Made by a program: the position numbers and the translations under genes
Shown here: positions 19,115 to 27,945 of the stretch, one piece after another
Numbering within the stretch: position 1 is the first letter of the stretch
Layout of the letters: every line of letters starts with the position of its first letter
Notes under the pieces: generated by a model
The model's database searches: none
Seen by the model: the letters and a program-made list of their open reading frames with translations, nothing else
Told to the model about the DNA's origin: nothing
Source of the DNA: Moritella sp. F3
GTDB taxonomy: Bacteria; Pseudomonadota; Gammaproteobacteria; Enterobacterales; Moritellaceae
Length of the DNA stretch: 64,000 bases
Assembly (NCBI RefSeq): GCF_015082335.1
Contig: NZ_BLRL01000020.1
Span: 1 to 64,000, forward strand
Direction of reading: 5' to 3'

Positions 19115-19157
19115 TTTATTTGTATTTACCTGGTTAATTTAGGTAATCATAGGTATT

Positions 19158-19187
19158 AAAAAAGGACGCGATTGCGTCCTTTTTTTT
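19158..19187. terminator. bidirectional terminator between dsbA and the acyl-CoA synthetase gene
   Basis: A 12-bp perfect stem (AAAAAAGGACGC/GCGTCCTTTTTT) flanked by A and T runs on both sides, between convergent genes. Confidence 0.9.
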
Positions 19188-19207
19188 ATCTAAGTAATAC
19201 GGTTAGG

Positions 19208-20869
19208 TTACTGTTCCCAAACAATCTTAGATTTATGATTTTCTTCGTAGAAAGGTTTAAAGCGGCTTTCTAATTCATGACGCTTAAACTTCAACGTCGG
19301 CGTTAATAAACCGTTATCCACTGTCCATTCATCTTTTAATACAATGATATGGCCAATACGTGCATGGGATTCCAACGACTTATTAATGTGCTGACGTGTT
19401 TCTTCAAGGTTGCTGGTCATCACTTCTTGACCTTGCTCACGCGCTTCAGGAGATAGCACGACTAATGCTACTGGCTGAGTCAGTGCAGTACCGGTAATAC
19501 AGATTTGCTCGATATTAGGGTTTTCACCAAACTTACATTCAATTGGCACTGGTGTAACGTACTTACCTTTCGATGTTTTGAAGATATCTTTTACACGACC
19601 GGTAATTTTCACATAACCGTTCGCATCGATCTCGCCTTTATCACCAGTTTTGAAATAACCTTCTTCATCGAATGATTCTTTCGTTTGTGCTTCATCTTTG
19701 TAATACCCTGTCATCAGGCCATCACCTTTTACTAAAATCTCACCGATCTCTGAAATTTTAAGTTCAACACCTTTACCTGGCTTACCAATGGTACCGATTT
19801 TTTGTGGGTTGAATGGGTGGTTTAATGTGCCGTAAGCGAGGTTTTCTGTCATGCCCCATGCTTCGGTAATATTTAAACCAAGACGTTCATACCATTGCAA
19901 TAATGCAGGTGATACGGCGGCAGAACCACAACCAAGCATACGCGCATGGTGTAAACCTAGACCACGTTTAATCTTCGCTCTTACTAAACCATTAACGAAT
20001 GGAATTTTTAGCAGGAAGTTAAGTTTGTGCGCTGGCATTTTTTGTAAAACGCCCATTTGGAAACGAGTCCATAGACGAGGAACAGAAATAAACAGTGTCG
20101 GCTCTACAGATTGGATATTACTAACAAAGGTATCGAGTGACTCAACAAAAGACACTACGCCTTCGCCAGCATAAATACTACTACCTTCAATATAAACACG
20201 TTCTGTAATGTGTGCGAGTGGTAAATAAGATAGCAGTCTGTCGCCAGCGATAAAGCCTAAACTAGTAACAATGTTTTGTGATGCTGATTTGAATGCCGCA
20301 AACGTGATCATCACGCCTTTTGGATTACCAGTACTGCCTGATGTGTAAATGATAGACATCAGGTCTTCTAAGTTGATTTTCGCTGGCGTCGCTAATGGTT
20401 GATGCTGCTCCAGCAGGTCATTCCATTTGTATTGGCAAGTTAGCGTGTCATATGGATAGCTGATCGTGATCACGTCTGCAGGCAGTTTACCTTCTAGACT
20501 CTGATAGTTATCTAATTTACCAACAAATAGCACCTTTGCTTCACTGTGCTCTAATACGTAATTGATGGTTTTCGCATTTGCTGTTGAGTAAATTGGCACG
20601 CTAATAAAACCTGCGTACATAATGGCTAAATCATTAATGAACCATTCGGCGCTGTTTTTTGCCAGGATCGCGATTTTATCACCAGGCGTTAAGCCCATTG
20701 ATTGCAGTGCTTGAGCAATACGTTTTGTTTGGTCTGCTACTTGTGACCAGGTGAAATCATGAAACGTACCATTAATTGGTTGGCGTAAATACACCTCATT
20801 GGCACGATGCTTTTCCCAGTGCAATAAGGCATCGAGAGGTGTGTTTAAATTTGGTGCTAATGTGCTCAT
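19208..20869 (-). CDS. long-chain acyl-CoA synthetase, AMP-forming (ACSL/FAA1 type)
   Basis: Activates a fatty acid with ATP and CoA. 553 residues from ATG 20869, which has GGGA six bases upstream; the in-frame ATG at 20905 would add 12 residues with no ribosome site. Motifs: P-loop-like YTSGSTGNPKGVM, AWGMTE, the hinge TGDKGEIDANGYVKITGR and a C-terminal KDIFKTSKGKYVTP. The sequence belongs to the eukaryote-like ACSL branch rather than to E. coli FadD. No beta-oxidation genes adjoin it; the acyltransferases next to it on the same strand suggest a role in recycling or incorporating fatty acids into phospholipid (inference). Confidence 0.87.
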   Translation of the reverse strand: MSTLAPNLNTPLDALLHWEKHRANEVYLRQPINGTFHDFTWSQVADQTKRIAQALQSMGLTPGDKIAILAKNSAEWFINDLAIMYAGFISVPIYSTANAKTINYVLEHSEAKVLFVGKLDNYQSLEGKLPADVITISYPYDTLTCQYKWNDLLEQHQPLATPAKINLEDLMSIIYTSGSTGNPKGVMITFAAFKSASQNIVTSLGFIAGDRLLSYLPLAHITERVYIEGSSIYAGEGVVSFVESLDTFVSNIQSVEPTLFISVPRLWTRFQMGVLQKMPAHKLNFLLKIPFVNGLVRAKIKRGLGLHHARMLGCGSAAVSPALLQWYERLGLNITEAWGMTENLAYGTLNHPFNPQKIGTIGKPGKGVELKISEIGEILVKGDGLMTGYYKDEAQTKESFDEEGYFKTGDKGEIDANGYVKITGRVKDIFKTSKGKYVTPVPIECKFGENPNIEQICITGTALTQPVALVVLSPEAREQGQEVMTSNLEETRQHINKSLESHARIGHIIVLKDEWTVDNGLLTPTLKFKRHELESRFKPFYEENHKSKIVWEQ

Positions 20870-21105
20870 ATGTGGTCCCGAAAAAAGAGTAATGCAACAA
20901 TGCATTAACAGTTATAGCATGTTACACCTTGTTTCGTTTAAGATTAAAGTAAAAGTGAGATCTTAATGTCGTTTTAGAATTTTGACTCTATTTGTGCCAG
21001 TTATTCGCACTTTATTTACCCCTAAAGCGTTATTTTGTGGGGTGTTTTAAAAAATAAAATGAACTGGCGCACAAATTTAAAATCCTAATATTGTCACTGT
21101 TATTG

Positions 21106-22002
21106 CTATTTTTGTTGATTATAGGTTGCGATCTGTTGATCTTTACGTTGCCACAGGCTTGTCACCCACTGTTGAAAATTATGTTTAAAAGTAGCATCAT
21201 TTTCATAATCACCTTGCAACTCAGTGGTGATTTCAATTGTTTCCACCCGGATCACGATGCGTTTTAGTTTACCTTGTAATAGATCTTTAAACGGTGAGTC
21301 TGGATTGTCAGGGTAGATGATGGTTACATCTAAAATCTTATTGAAGGTTGAGCCCATTGAGGCGAGAGATAATGCGATCCCCCCTGATTTTGGCGGTAGT
21401 AAATATTGATAAGGCGACTTGGTTTGTTGTTTTTTGTGTTCTGTAAAACGGCTACCTTCGGCAAAGTTGACGATGGTTGTTGGTGCTAGTTTTGCTTTCG
21501 AACAGGCTTTACGTGTACTTTCCATATCCTTGCCTTTCAAGTGCGGTTTTTTAGCTAACAACTGTTTGCTATAACGTTTCATGAATGGCATGTCTAATGC
21601 CCAGCAAGCTGTACCAACAAATGGAATGTATATGATTTCCTGCTTAACAAAAAACTTAGGCAGTGGGATCTTGTTAGAAAAAACAGAAAATAAGATCACA
21701 ATATCTGTCCAACTGTGGTGATTGGATATCAACAAATACCAACTGCTTTTATTCAAGTCGCCAGTAATTTTAATATCCCATTCCACTTTATTAATGAGCG
21801 AGATCATGCAGGTATTAATACATGCCCAAAGATTCAGTAGCGAATCTGCAAGCTGGCGCATAGGCCTTTGCACGGGAGCAAAGGGTAAAATAAATTTAAT
21901 TAGTCCAGTAATACTGATCAAAGTTAATGAGCAGATAATGTTGATAATTACTAATGCACTACTGATAATCATTAATAAAAACGTCGGTAGAAAATTAATC
22001 AT
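21106..22002 (-). CDS. YihG-type lysophosphatidic acid acyltransferase, second copy
   Basis: Membrane acyltransferase of the PlsC family. 298 residues: one or two N-terminal spans (about 3-40), the NHHSWTD variant of the catalytic NHxxxxD box near residue 95, the MPFMKRYSKQLLAKKPHLKG segment and FAEGSRFT (third motif). Similar end to end to E. coli YihG and to the gene just upstream. Its start overlaps the previous gene's end by eight bases, so the two are co-transcribed and probably coupled. Differences in the loops suggest distinct acyl-chain preferences, which cannot be read from sequence. Confidence 0.87.
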   Translation of the reverse strand: MINFLPTFLLMIISSALVIINIICSLTLISITGLIKFILPFAPVQRPMRQLADSLLNLWACINTCMISLINKVEWDIKITGDLNKSSWYLLISNHHSWTDIVILFSVFSNKIPLPKFFVKQEIIYIPFVGTACWALDMPFMKRYSKQLLAKKPHLKGKDMESTRKACSKAKLAPTTIVNFAEGSRFTEHKKQQTKSPYQYLLPPKSGGIALSLASMGSTFNKILDVTIIYPDNPDSPFKDLLQGKLKRIVIRVETIEITTELQGDYENDATFKHNFQQWVTSLWQRKDQQIATYNQQK

Positions 22003-22897
22003 TTACTTGAGCCTGCTTAAGTTCTTCTAACTCTTTATCTTTGTTTATCCATAACGCATTAACCCATTGCTGGAAATTAGCCTGGAAGGCTTTGTCACTA
22101 CTGTAGTCACCAATATGATCAGGGCTGATGTCTTTCGTATTGACTTGAACCTGGATCTGTTGCACTTGGCCACTAATGAACTGCCAAAAAGTGGGGATGC
22201 CTTGCGGATAGTAAATCGTCACGTTGACTAAGGTATCTAATTGACCATCCATCGCATCAAGCGCAAATGCCATACCACCTGCTTTCGGTTTTAATAAGTG
22301 TGTAAATGTGGATGCTTGTTGGCTATGTTTATTTTGAGTAAAACGCGTGCCTTCGACAAAATTCATCACACTTACTGGTTTATGCTTAAACTTAGCGCAG
22401 GCTTTCTTTGTTGTTTCAATATCTTTGCCACGCATGTGTGGGTTCTTTGCTAAAAACTTTTTGCTATAGCGTTTCATGAAGGGGAAGTCGAGCGCCCACC
22501 AAGCTAAGCCTAAAAACGGCACAAAGATAAGTTCTTTTTTTAAGAAGAACTTTAGAAACGGGATCTTACCGTTTAATACTCGTTGTAAAACCAAGATATC
22601 AACCCAAGATTGATGGTTTGAAATCACCATGTACCATTTATTCAGCGATAGTCCTTCAACACCGTTAACTTGGATGTCTGGGTTACCAATGAGTTTTTGC
22701 GTTATACCATTTACTGAGATCCAGTTTGAAGCACAGCCATCGAGTAAATGGTTAAGTACTTTTTGTGCGATAGGTAATGGAATAATACTTTTGAGCAGCG
22801 AGAAAATAACAATGGGGATTAACCAAAATATGGTATTCAAAAGATAACTGATAAATGCAATGGCACCTGCCACCTTCTGGGTGAATATTGATAACAT
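21995..22897 (-). CDS. yihG: YihG-type lysophosphatidic acid acyltransferase, first copy
   Basis: 300 residues, the same architecture as its neighbour: an N-terminal membrane segment, the catalytic NHQSWVD box, FPFMKRYSKKFLAKNPHMRG and FVEGTRFT. It resembles E. coli YihG throughout. YihG lies near srkA-dsbA in E. coli too, so the neighbourhood is conserved. The duplicate downstream is additional. Function: acylation of 1-acylglycerol-3-phosphate, affecting acyl composition of membrane lipid. Confidence 0.88.
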   Translation of the reverse strand: MLSIFTQKVAGAIAFISYLLNTIFWLIPIVIFSLLKSIIPLPIAQKVLNHLLDGCASNWISVNGITQKLIGNPDIQVNGVEGLSLNKWYMVISNHQSWVDILVLQRVLNGKIPFLKFFLKKELIFVPFLGLAWWALDFPFMKRYSKKFLAKNPHMRGKDIETTKKACAKFKHKPVSVMNFVEGTRFTQNKHSQQASTFTHLLKPKAGGMAFALDAMDGQLDTLVNVTIYYPQGIPTFWQFISGQVQQIQVQVNTKDISPDHIGDYSSDKAFQANFQQWVNALWINKDKELEELKQAQVND

Positions 22898-22972
22898 TAT
22901 ATGGCCTTGGTGTGATGAAGAGATGAAATGATAAAACTATCATCACGTTATGCCAAACAAAAATTGTAATTA

Positions 22973-24490
22973 TTAAACATTAATTTGCTGTAATAACCGA
23001 TCCATTGCCCGGTAGGAAAGTGCTTCAAGTAAATGTGATTTATTGATATCTATACAATTGTTTAAATCTGCAATGGTGCGGGCTACCTTAATTATCTTAT
23101 GAAAGGCCCGTGTTGATAGCCCCATTTTATCTATCGCGAGTTCTAAAAACACCGCATCTTGATGTTGTAGCGAGCAGTGTAATTCTATTTCTTTACTGGT
23201 GAGTGCGTCATTTAACTTATTACTTCGTTGGCGCTGGATAGCTTGCGCTGCACTGACTCTTTGCTTGATGGTCTCGCTGCCTTCACCACGTTGCCCTTGT
23301 TCGGTTAAGCTGCCTTTGGGTAATGCGGGCACTTCAATGGTGAGATCAAATCGATCTAAAAATGGTCCGGATAATTTACTTAAATATTTCGCGACCTGGC
23401 TACTATTTCCACCGAATCTATTATTGTCGTAATACCCAGAAGGCGAGGGGTTGAGGGCGCCAATTAACTGAAAACGAGCAGGGAAATCGACTTGTTGGTT
23501 GGCGCGAGAAATACTGATTTTTCCTGCTTCTAAGGGCTCGCGTAATGAATCGAGCGCCTTACGCTGATACTCGGGAAGTTCGTCCAAAAACAATACTCCG
23601 TTATGCGCGAGGGTAATTTCGCCAGGGCGCGGATTACGGCCTCCACCAACTAATGCTACGGCTGATGAAGTATGGTGAGGAGTCCGAAAAGGCCGACGGC
23701 ACCAGTCTTGAGCAACAAATTCATTACCACTAATGGACTTAATCGCTGCACACTCTAACGCTTCTTGCTCTGTCATATCTGGTTGAATACTGGTTAAGCG
23801 ACTAGCAAGCATGGTTTTACCTGTGCCGGGAGGGCCAAATAATAGTAAATTATGACTGCCAGCCGCACAGATCTCTAAGGCGCGCTTGGCACTTTGCTGG
23901 CCGATAATATCTTGCATGTCTTGTTGGTTATCCTCAGTACTAAGCGGCGAGGCTATTCGTTTGGCGATGGGAAGTGTCTGCTCTGCATTGAGGTGCTGAC
24001 ATACTTGCTGTAAGTCAGCGGCAGTAAAACAATTGGCGTTGTCGATCAGCGCCGCTTCATGACCATTATCGAACGGAATAATACTGCTTCTCGCTGCCTT
24101 TTTACCGGCAATTATACTCGGGATAGTACCGCGGCAGGCGCGCAGTTTACCGGATAGCGATAACTCACCGACAAACTCTAGTTGTTGATGTTGGCTGGTG
24201 ATCACTTGCTGTGAGGCAATTAAAATAGCGATCGCAATCGGTAAATCATAACGGCTGCCTTCTTTGGGTAAGTCAGCGGGTCCCAAGTTAACCGTGATAC
24301 GTTTGGCTGGCATGACAAAATTAGAATTCATTAACGCACTGCGAACCCGATCTTTGGCCTCTTTGACTGATGTCTCAGGTAAACCGACAATAGTAAAGCC
24401 GGGTAGCCCTTCGCTGATATGTACTTCGATGGTAATTAAGGGCGCATTGATACCTAAAATTGCACGGCTATAGATCACAGCTAAATTCAT
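22973..24490 (-). CDS. comM: ComM/YifB Mg-chelatase-like AAA+ helicase
   Basis: 505 residues: an N-terminal Lon-protease-like domain (about 1-165, beginning MNLAVIYSRAILGINAPLI), an AAA+ core with Walker A GPPGTGKTMLA and Walker B VLFLDELPEY, and the C-terminal chelatase domain (LSTRAFHKIIKVARTIADL). In naturally competent bacteria ComM is a hexameric helicase that promotes branch migration during uptake of foreign DNA; E. coli YifB is its homologue. It is divergent from the ilv operon, as yifB is from ilvLGMEDA in E. coli. Confidence 0.92.
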   Translation of the reverse strand: MNLAVIYSRAILGINAPLITIEVHISEGLPGFTIVGLPETSVKEAKDRVRSALMNSNFVMPAKRITVNLGPADLPKEGSRYDLPIAIAILIASQQVITSQHQQLEFVGELSLSGKLRACRGTIPSIIAGKKAARSSIIPFDNGHEAALIDNANCFTAADLQQVCQHLNAEQTLPIAKRIASPLSTEDNQQDMQDIIGQQSAKRALEICAAGSHNLLLFGPPGTGKTMLASRLTSIQPDMTEQEALECAAIKSISGNEFVAQDWCRRPFRTPHHTSSAVALVGGGRNPRPGEITLAHNGVLFLDELPEYQRKALDSLREPLEAGKISISRANQQVDFPARFQLIGALNPSPSGYYDNNRFGGNSSQVAKYLSKLSGPFLDRFDLTIEVPALPKGSLTEQGQRGEGSETIKQRVSAAQAIQRQRSNKLNDALTSKEIELHCSLQHQDAVFLELAIDKMGLSTRAFHKIIKVARTIADLNNCIDINKSHLLEALSYRAMDRLLQQINV

Positions 24491-24725
24491 TCATTATCCT
24501 TGGTCACTTTATTGGTGTATTTTTACCCTAGTGTAATTAACGATAAGCACGGCTGAATTAGGTGGATTATTTTAAAACCTTAAGCAAGGGCAATTTGCCA
24601 CAGTCTATTTTGTGATGTTTGTCATGTGTGAATCTTTCAACTGGAAGTGGTTTATTTTTCAATATATTAAATTATTACTGTGCTTTTATTTGGTTGTTTG
24701 AGTTATTTTACTCGTCGTTAAAGGC

Positions 24726-24754
24726 TTGCTTAAATAAATTCACCATGCTAATAA
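24726..24754 (+). promoter_or_regulatory. candidate ilv operon promoter
   Basis: TTGCTT and TAATAA separated by 17 bp, about 40 bp before the leader peptide start. The hexamers are imperfect and the region is A+T-rich, so other placements are possible. Confidence 0.35.
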
Positions 24755-24793
24755 TGAATTATAAAAATTTTATAGAGTTGTTGGATTAGTCAT

Positions 24794-24889
24794 ATGTTTG
24801 GGTTTACTTCGCGTCTAATTATTGTAGTCAGCATTCTGGTGGTAATTATTAAATTACCAAGCCGGGGACTTACTGCTAAGCGAAAATAA
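24794..24889 (+). CDS. ilvL: IlvL leader peptide of the ilvGMED operon
   Basis: A 31-residue ORF, too short for routine ORF calling, whose residues 8-21 read LIIVVSILVVIIKL: twelve of fourteen are Leu, Ile or Val. It sits 100 bp upstream of ilvG and just ahead of a strong terminator, the arrangement of E. coli ilvL. Shortage of charged branched-chain tRNA would stall the ribosome over these codons and alter folding of the downstream RNA. The ATG has little upstream ribosome-site sequence. The sequence itself is unlike E. coli IlvL beyond its composition, as is usual for leaders. Confidence 0.85.
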   Translation: MFGFTSRLIIVVSILVVIIKLPSRGLTAKRK

Positions 24890-24939
24890 GCTTAATCCAG
24901 CAATAAGAAAACCCCGGTAAATAACCGGGGTTTTTTTTT
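24840..24939 (+). promoter_or_regulatory. ilv transcription attenuator with alternative pairings
   Basis: Three pairings are visible. A protector hairpin pairs 24840-24847 with 24852-24859 (TGGTAATT/AATTACCA) inside the leader ORF. The terminator pairs 24910-24918 with 24924-24932 (AACCCCGGT/ACCGGGGTT) and runs into nine T. The antiterminator is offered by CCGGGG at 24862-24867, which can pair perfectly with CCCCGG at 24912-24917 and so break the terminator stem. A ribosome stalled on the Ile/Val codons would cover the protector arm and leave the antiterminator free. Confidence 0.85.
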
Positions 24940-24989
24940 GTTTGACGTTTAATAGTTTACAAGAATGATGTTTAAAGGGATGTAGATTA

Positions 24990-26648
24990 ATGAAAGCAAC
25001 AGAGTTTATTGTAAATGCTTTACGTAAACAGGGTGTAAGCCAAGTATTTGGTTATCCTGGCGGCGCGATCATGCCATTGTATGATGCGTTATACGATGGT
25101 GGTGTGGCACATTTATTAGCACGTCATGAGCAAGGCGCTATCATGGCTGCGCTGGGTTATGCCCGAGCTGGGGCTAGAGTTGGTGTATGCATTGCCACTT
25201 CAGGTCCAGGTGCAACTAACTTAGTGACGGGTTTAGCAGAAGCAATGGCGGATTCAATTCCTGTTGTTGCTTTCACTGGGCAAGTACCTAGCGCGCTAAT
25301 CGGTGTTGATACGTTCCAAGAAGTGGATATTCTTGGCATGACGTTATCGTGTACTAAGCATAGTTTTTTGGTCGAAGATCAAAATGACTTAGACCGCATC
25401 ATTGCTGAAGCATTTACCATTGCGACCTCTGGCCGCCCTGGTCCAGTACTTATTGATATCCCTAAAGATATTCAATTGGCTGAGATGGCGTGTGACACGG
25501 TATCAGAATTAGCTGAATTACCACTACTTGATGGTTTGGTTGATGATCAAGTTGCTGCGGCGCGGGCATTATTACATGCAGCTAAAAAACCTGTCTTGTA
25601 TGTTGGCGGTGGTGTCGGCATGGCGAATGCGGTACCTGAGCTACGCGACTTAGCGGCGGCGTTGGATATTCCGATGGTCAGTACCTTAAAAGGTATTGGT
25701 AGTGCCGACCCTGAACACCCTTATTATTTGGGTATGTTGGGGATGCATGGCCTAAAAGCGGCGAACTTAGCAGTGCAAGAGAGTGACCTATTGATTGCTG
25801 TCGGCGCACGCTTCGATGATCGCGTCACTGGTAAACTTGATGAATTTGCTCCGCATGCGAAAGTTATCCATTTGGATATTGATGCTTGTGAGCATAATAA
25901 ATTACGTGTTGCTAACGTTGCTATTACTACTGATCTCAAACTTATTCTACCGGCGTTAAAAATGACGTTGGATATTGCCCCGTGGCGATTACATACCTTA
26001 GAAATGAAAGTGGAAACGGCTTTCCGTTATGACCATCCTGGCATTGCGATTTATGCACCTTTATTACTGAAGCAATTATCAGCGAGTTTACCGGAAGATC
26101 ACCTTGTTGCTTGTGATGTTGGCCAGCACCAGATGTGGACTGCGCAGCACATGACTTTTACTCAACCTGAAAACTTATTATCGAGTGCTGGTTTCGGCAC
26201 CATGGGCTTCGGTCTACCTGCTGCAGTCGGTGCCGCGCTAGCACGTCCAGATGCAATGCCTGTTGTGGTAACCGGTGATGGCTCGATCATGATGAACATT
26301 CAAGAGTTAGCGACAATCAACCGCGCTAAATTACCGGTTAAAATTGTGCTTATCGATAATCAACGTCTTGGCATGGTACGTCAATGGCAAACGCTGTTTT
26401 TTGATGGCCGTTTATCACAGACCATTCTTGATGATAACCCGGACTTTGTGGCATTAGCTGCGGCATGTGGTATTCCTGGTGAAACGGTTGTAGTGAAAGA
26501 ACAAGTGCAACCTGCCATGGATCGTATGTTGGCGAGTGAGGGCGCATATTTCTTGCACGTACAAATTTCAGAGCAAGAAAATGTGTGGCCATTAGTACCA
26601 CCTGGGGTGAATAACGGCAAGATGTTGGAGCAATATGATGAGTGTTAA
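24990..26648 (+). CDS. ilvG: acetolactate synthase II large subunit IlvG
   Basis: Condenses two pyruvates, or pyruvate with 2-oxobutyrate, for valine/leucine and isoleucine synthesis. 552 residues: N-terminal Pyr domain with the activating E47 in RHEQGAIMAALGYARAG, FAD-site residues in the middle domain, and the C-terminal ThDP domain with GDGSIMMNIQELATI. The ORF is intact, unlike ilvG of E. coli K-12. GGGATGTAG lies upstream of the ATG. First structural gene after the attenuator; its end overlaps ilvM. Confidence 0.96.
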   Translation: MKATEFIVNALRKQGVSQVFGYPGGAIMPLYDALYDGGVAHLLARHEQGAIMAALGYARAGARVGVCIATSGPGATNLVTGLAEAMADSIPVVAFTGQVPSALIGVDTFQEVDILGMTLSCTKHSFLVEDQNDLDRIIAEAFTIATSGRPGPVLIDIPKDIQLAEMACDTVSELAELPLLDGLVDDQVAAARALLHAAKKPVLYVGGGVGMANAVPELRDLAAALDIPMVSTLKGIGSADPEHPYYLGMLGMHGLKAANLAVQESDLLIAVGARFDDRVTGKLDEFAPHAKVIHLDIDACEHNKLRVANVAITTDLKLILPALKMTLDIAPWRLHTLEMKVETAFRYDHPGIAIYAPLLLKQLSASLPEDHLVACDVGQHQMWTAQHMTFTQPENLLSSAGFGTMGFGLPAAVGAALARPDAMPVVVTGDGSIMMNIQELATINRAKLPVKIVLIDNQRLGMVRQWQTLFFDGRLSQTILDDNPDFVALAAACGIPGETVVVKEQVQPAMDRMLASEGAYFLHVQISEQENVWPLVPPGVNNGKMLEQYDEC

Positions 26649-26889
26649 ACAAGTACATGAAGTGGTGATTGAAGCCGCGAATACGCTGGAAATTTTAGAG
26701 CGAGTATTACGCGTTATTCGCCATCGTGGTTTTCGTGTTAGAACGATGAATTCCGAGCAAATGAATGATTGCAATAGCATAAAGATTACGGTTACAGTAT
26801 CTGGTGAGCGCGGCATTGATCTACTCACTAAACAGTTAGATAAATTGTTTGATGTGAGCAAATTAAGTTATCAGCAAATTACAGCATAA
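26638..26889 (+). CDS. ilvM: acetolactate synthase II small (regulatory) subunit IlvM
   Basis: 83 residues forming one ACT domain (LEILERVLRVIRHRGFRVRT), similar to E. coli IlvM, which stabilises and activates IlvG and confers little valine sensitivity. Two adjacent ATG codons are possible; 26638 lies seven bases after GGAG and is preferred over 26635. The start overlaps the end of ilvG by 11 bases, implying coupled translation. Confidence 0.92.
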   Translation: MSVKQVHEVVIEAANTLEILERVLRVIRHRGFRVRTMNSEQMNDCNSIKITVTVSGERGIDLLTKQLDKLFDVSKLSYQQITA

Positions 26890-26903
26890 AGGAAGAAGCA
26901 GTT

Positions 26904-27833
26904 ATGGATAATACTGAACAACAAGTTTGGTTTAATGGCAAAATGGTACCCGAATCACAAGCCAAAGTGAGCATATTTACTCATGCTCTGCATTATGGTT
27001 CATCGGTATTTGAAGGTATTCGTGCGTACGATACTCCAAAGGGACCGGCTATTTTCCGCCTGCAAGAACACATTCAACGCTTGTTTGATTCAGCAAAAAT
27101 CTATGGCTGGACTATTCCTTATACTAAGCAAGAAATAGAACAAGCGTGTAAAGATGCGGTATTAGCTAATGGCCTAACGAATGCTTACTTACGCCCGCTA
27201 GCTTATATTGGCAATGTTGGTTTGGGTCTAACACCAAAATCAACCGTGTGCGATGCACTTGTTGCGGCAATGAATTGGGGCGCTTACCTTGGTGATGAAA
27301 GCTTAGAAGAGGGCGTTGATGTTTGTGTTACTTCTTGGAATCGTCTGGCTCCAAATACTATTCCAACGGGAGCTAAAGCCGGTGGTAACTATCTATCTTC
27401 ACAACTGATCTCATCTGAAGCGAAGCGTCATGGCTATGCAGAAGGTATTGCACTTGATGTAAACGGTACTATTTCTGAAGGTGCTGGGGAGAATTTATTC
27501 TTCGTTAAAAATGGTGTTATTCATACACCACCAACAACGGCGTGTATCTTACCGGGTTTAACGCGTAATACGTTAATGGTGCTAGCACGTGACTTTGGTT
27601 ACGAAGTACGTGAAGAGCCGATTGCACGTGAAGCGATGTACTTAGCAGATGAAATGTTCATGTGCGGCACTGCTGCTGAAGTTGTACCGGTACGTTCTGT
27701 TGATCGCATCGATATTGGTTATGGTAAACGTGGTCCAATTACAGAAAGATTACAAACAGCTTATTTTGCTTTGATCAAAGGTCAGAGTGAAGATAAATGG
27801 GGTTGGTTGGATTACGTCGCTGATCCGAGCTAA
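26904..27833 (+). CDS. ilvE: branched-chain amino acid aminotransferase IlvE
   Basis: Fold-type IV PLP transaminase completing Val, Ile and Leu synthesis. 309 residues as in E. coli. PLP lysine K158 in PTGAKAGGNYLSS; also GTISEGAGENLF and the C-terminal EDKWGWLD. AAGGAAG precedes the ATG, 14 bp after ilvM, in the same operon. Confidence 0.96.
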   Translation: MDNTEQQVWFNGKMVPESQAKVSIFTHALHYGSSVFEGIRAYDTPKGPAIFRLQEHIQRLFDSAKIYGWTIPYTKQEIEQACKDAVLANGLTNAYLRPLAYIGNVGLGLTPKSTVCDALVAAMNWGAYLGDESLEEGVDVCVTSWNRLAPNTIPTGAKAGGNYLSSQLISSEAKRHGYAEGIALDVNGTISEGAGENLFFVKNGVIHTPPTTACILPGLTRNTLMVLARDFGYEVREEPIAREAMYLADEMFMCGTAAEVVPVRSVDRIDIGYGKRGPITERLQTAYFALIKGQSEDKWGWLDYVADPS

Positions 27834-27945
27834 GTGTCCTTGTTTTAACGACACCCGACTAGATTATTGCTTATATTTGATTATTAAAGTGGGGCTCAGA
27901 TAGGCCTCGTTGTTACTATTTTATTTTTGTTTCATGGAGAGAACA

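Noticed and set aside
19851..20174. 107-residue ORF antisense to the acyl-CoA synthetase
   Set aside because: It mirrors the reading frame of a conserved gene and shows no domain of its own, as do the other antisense ORFs over lysS, ilvD, cadA and argF.
24990..26648. Possible ilvG frameshift as in E. coli K-12
   Set aside because: The ORF is continuous for 552 codons with all ThDP and FAD motifs; the gene is intact.
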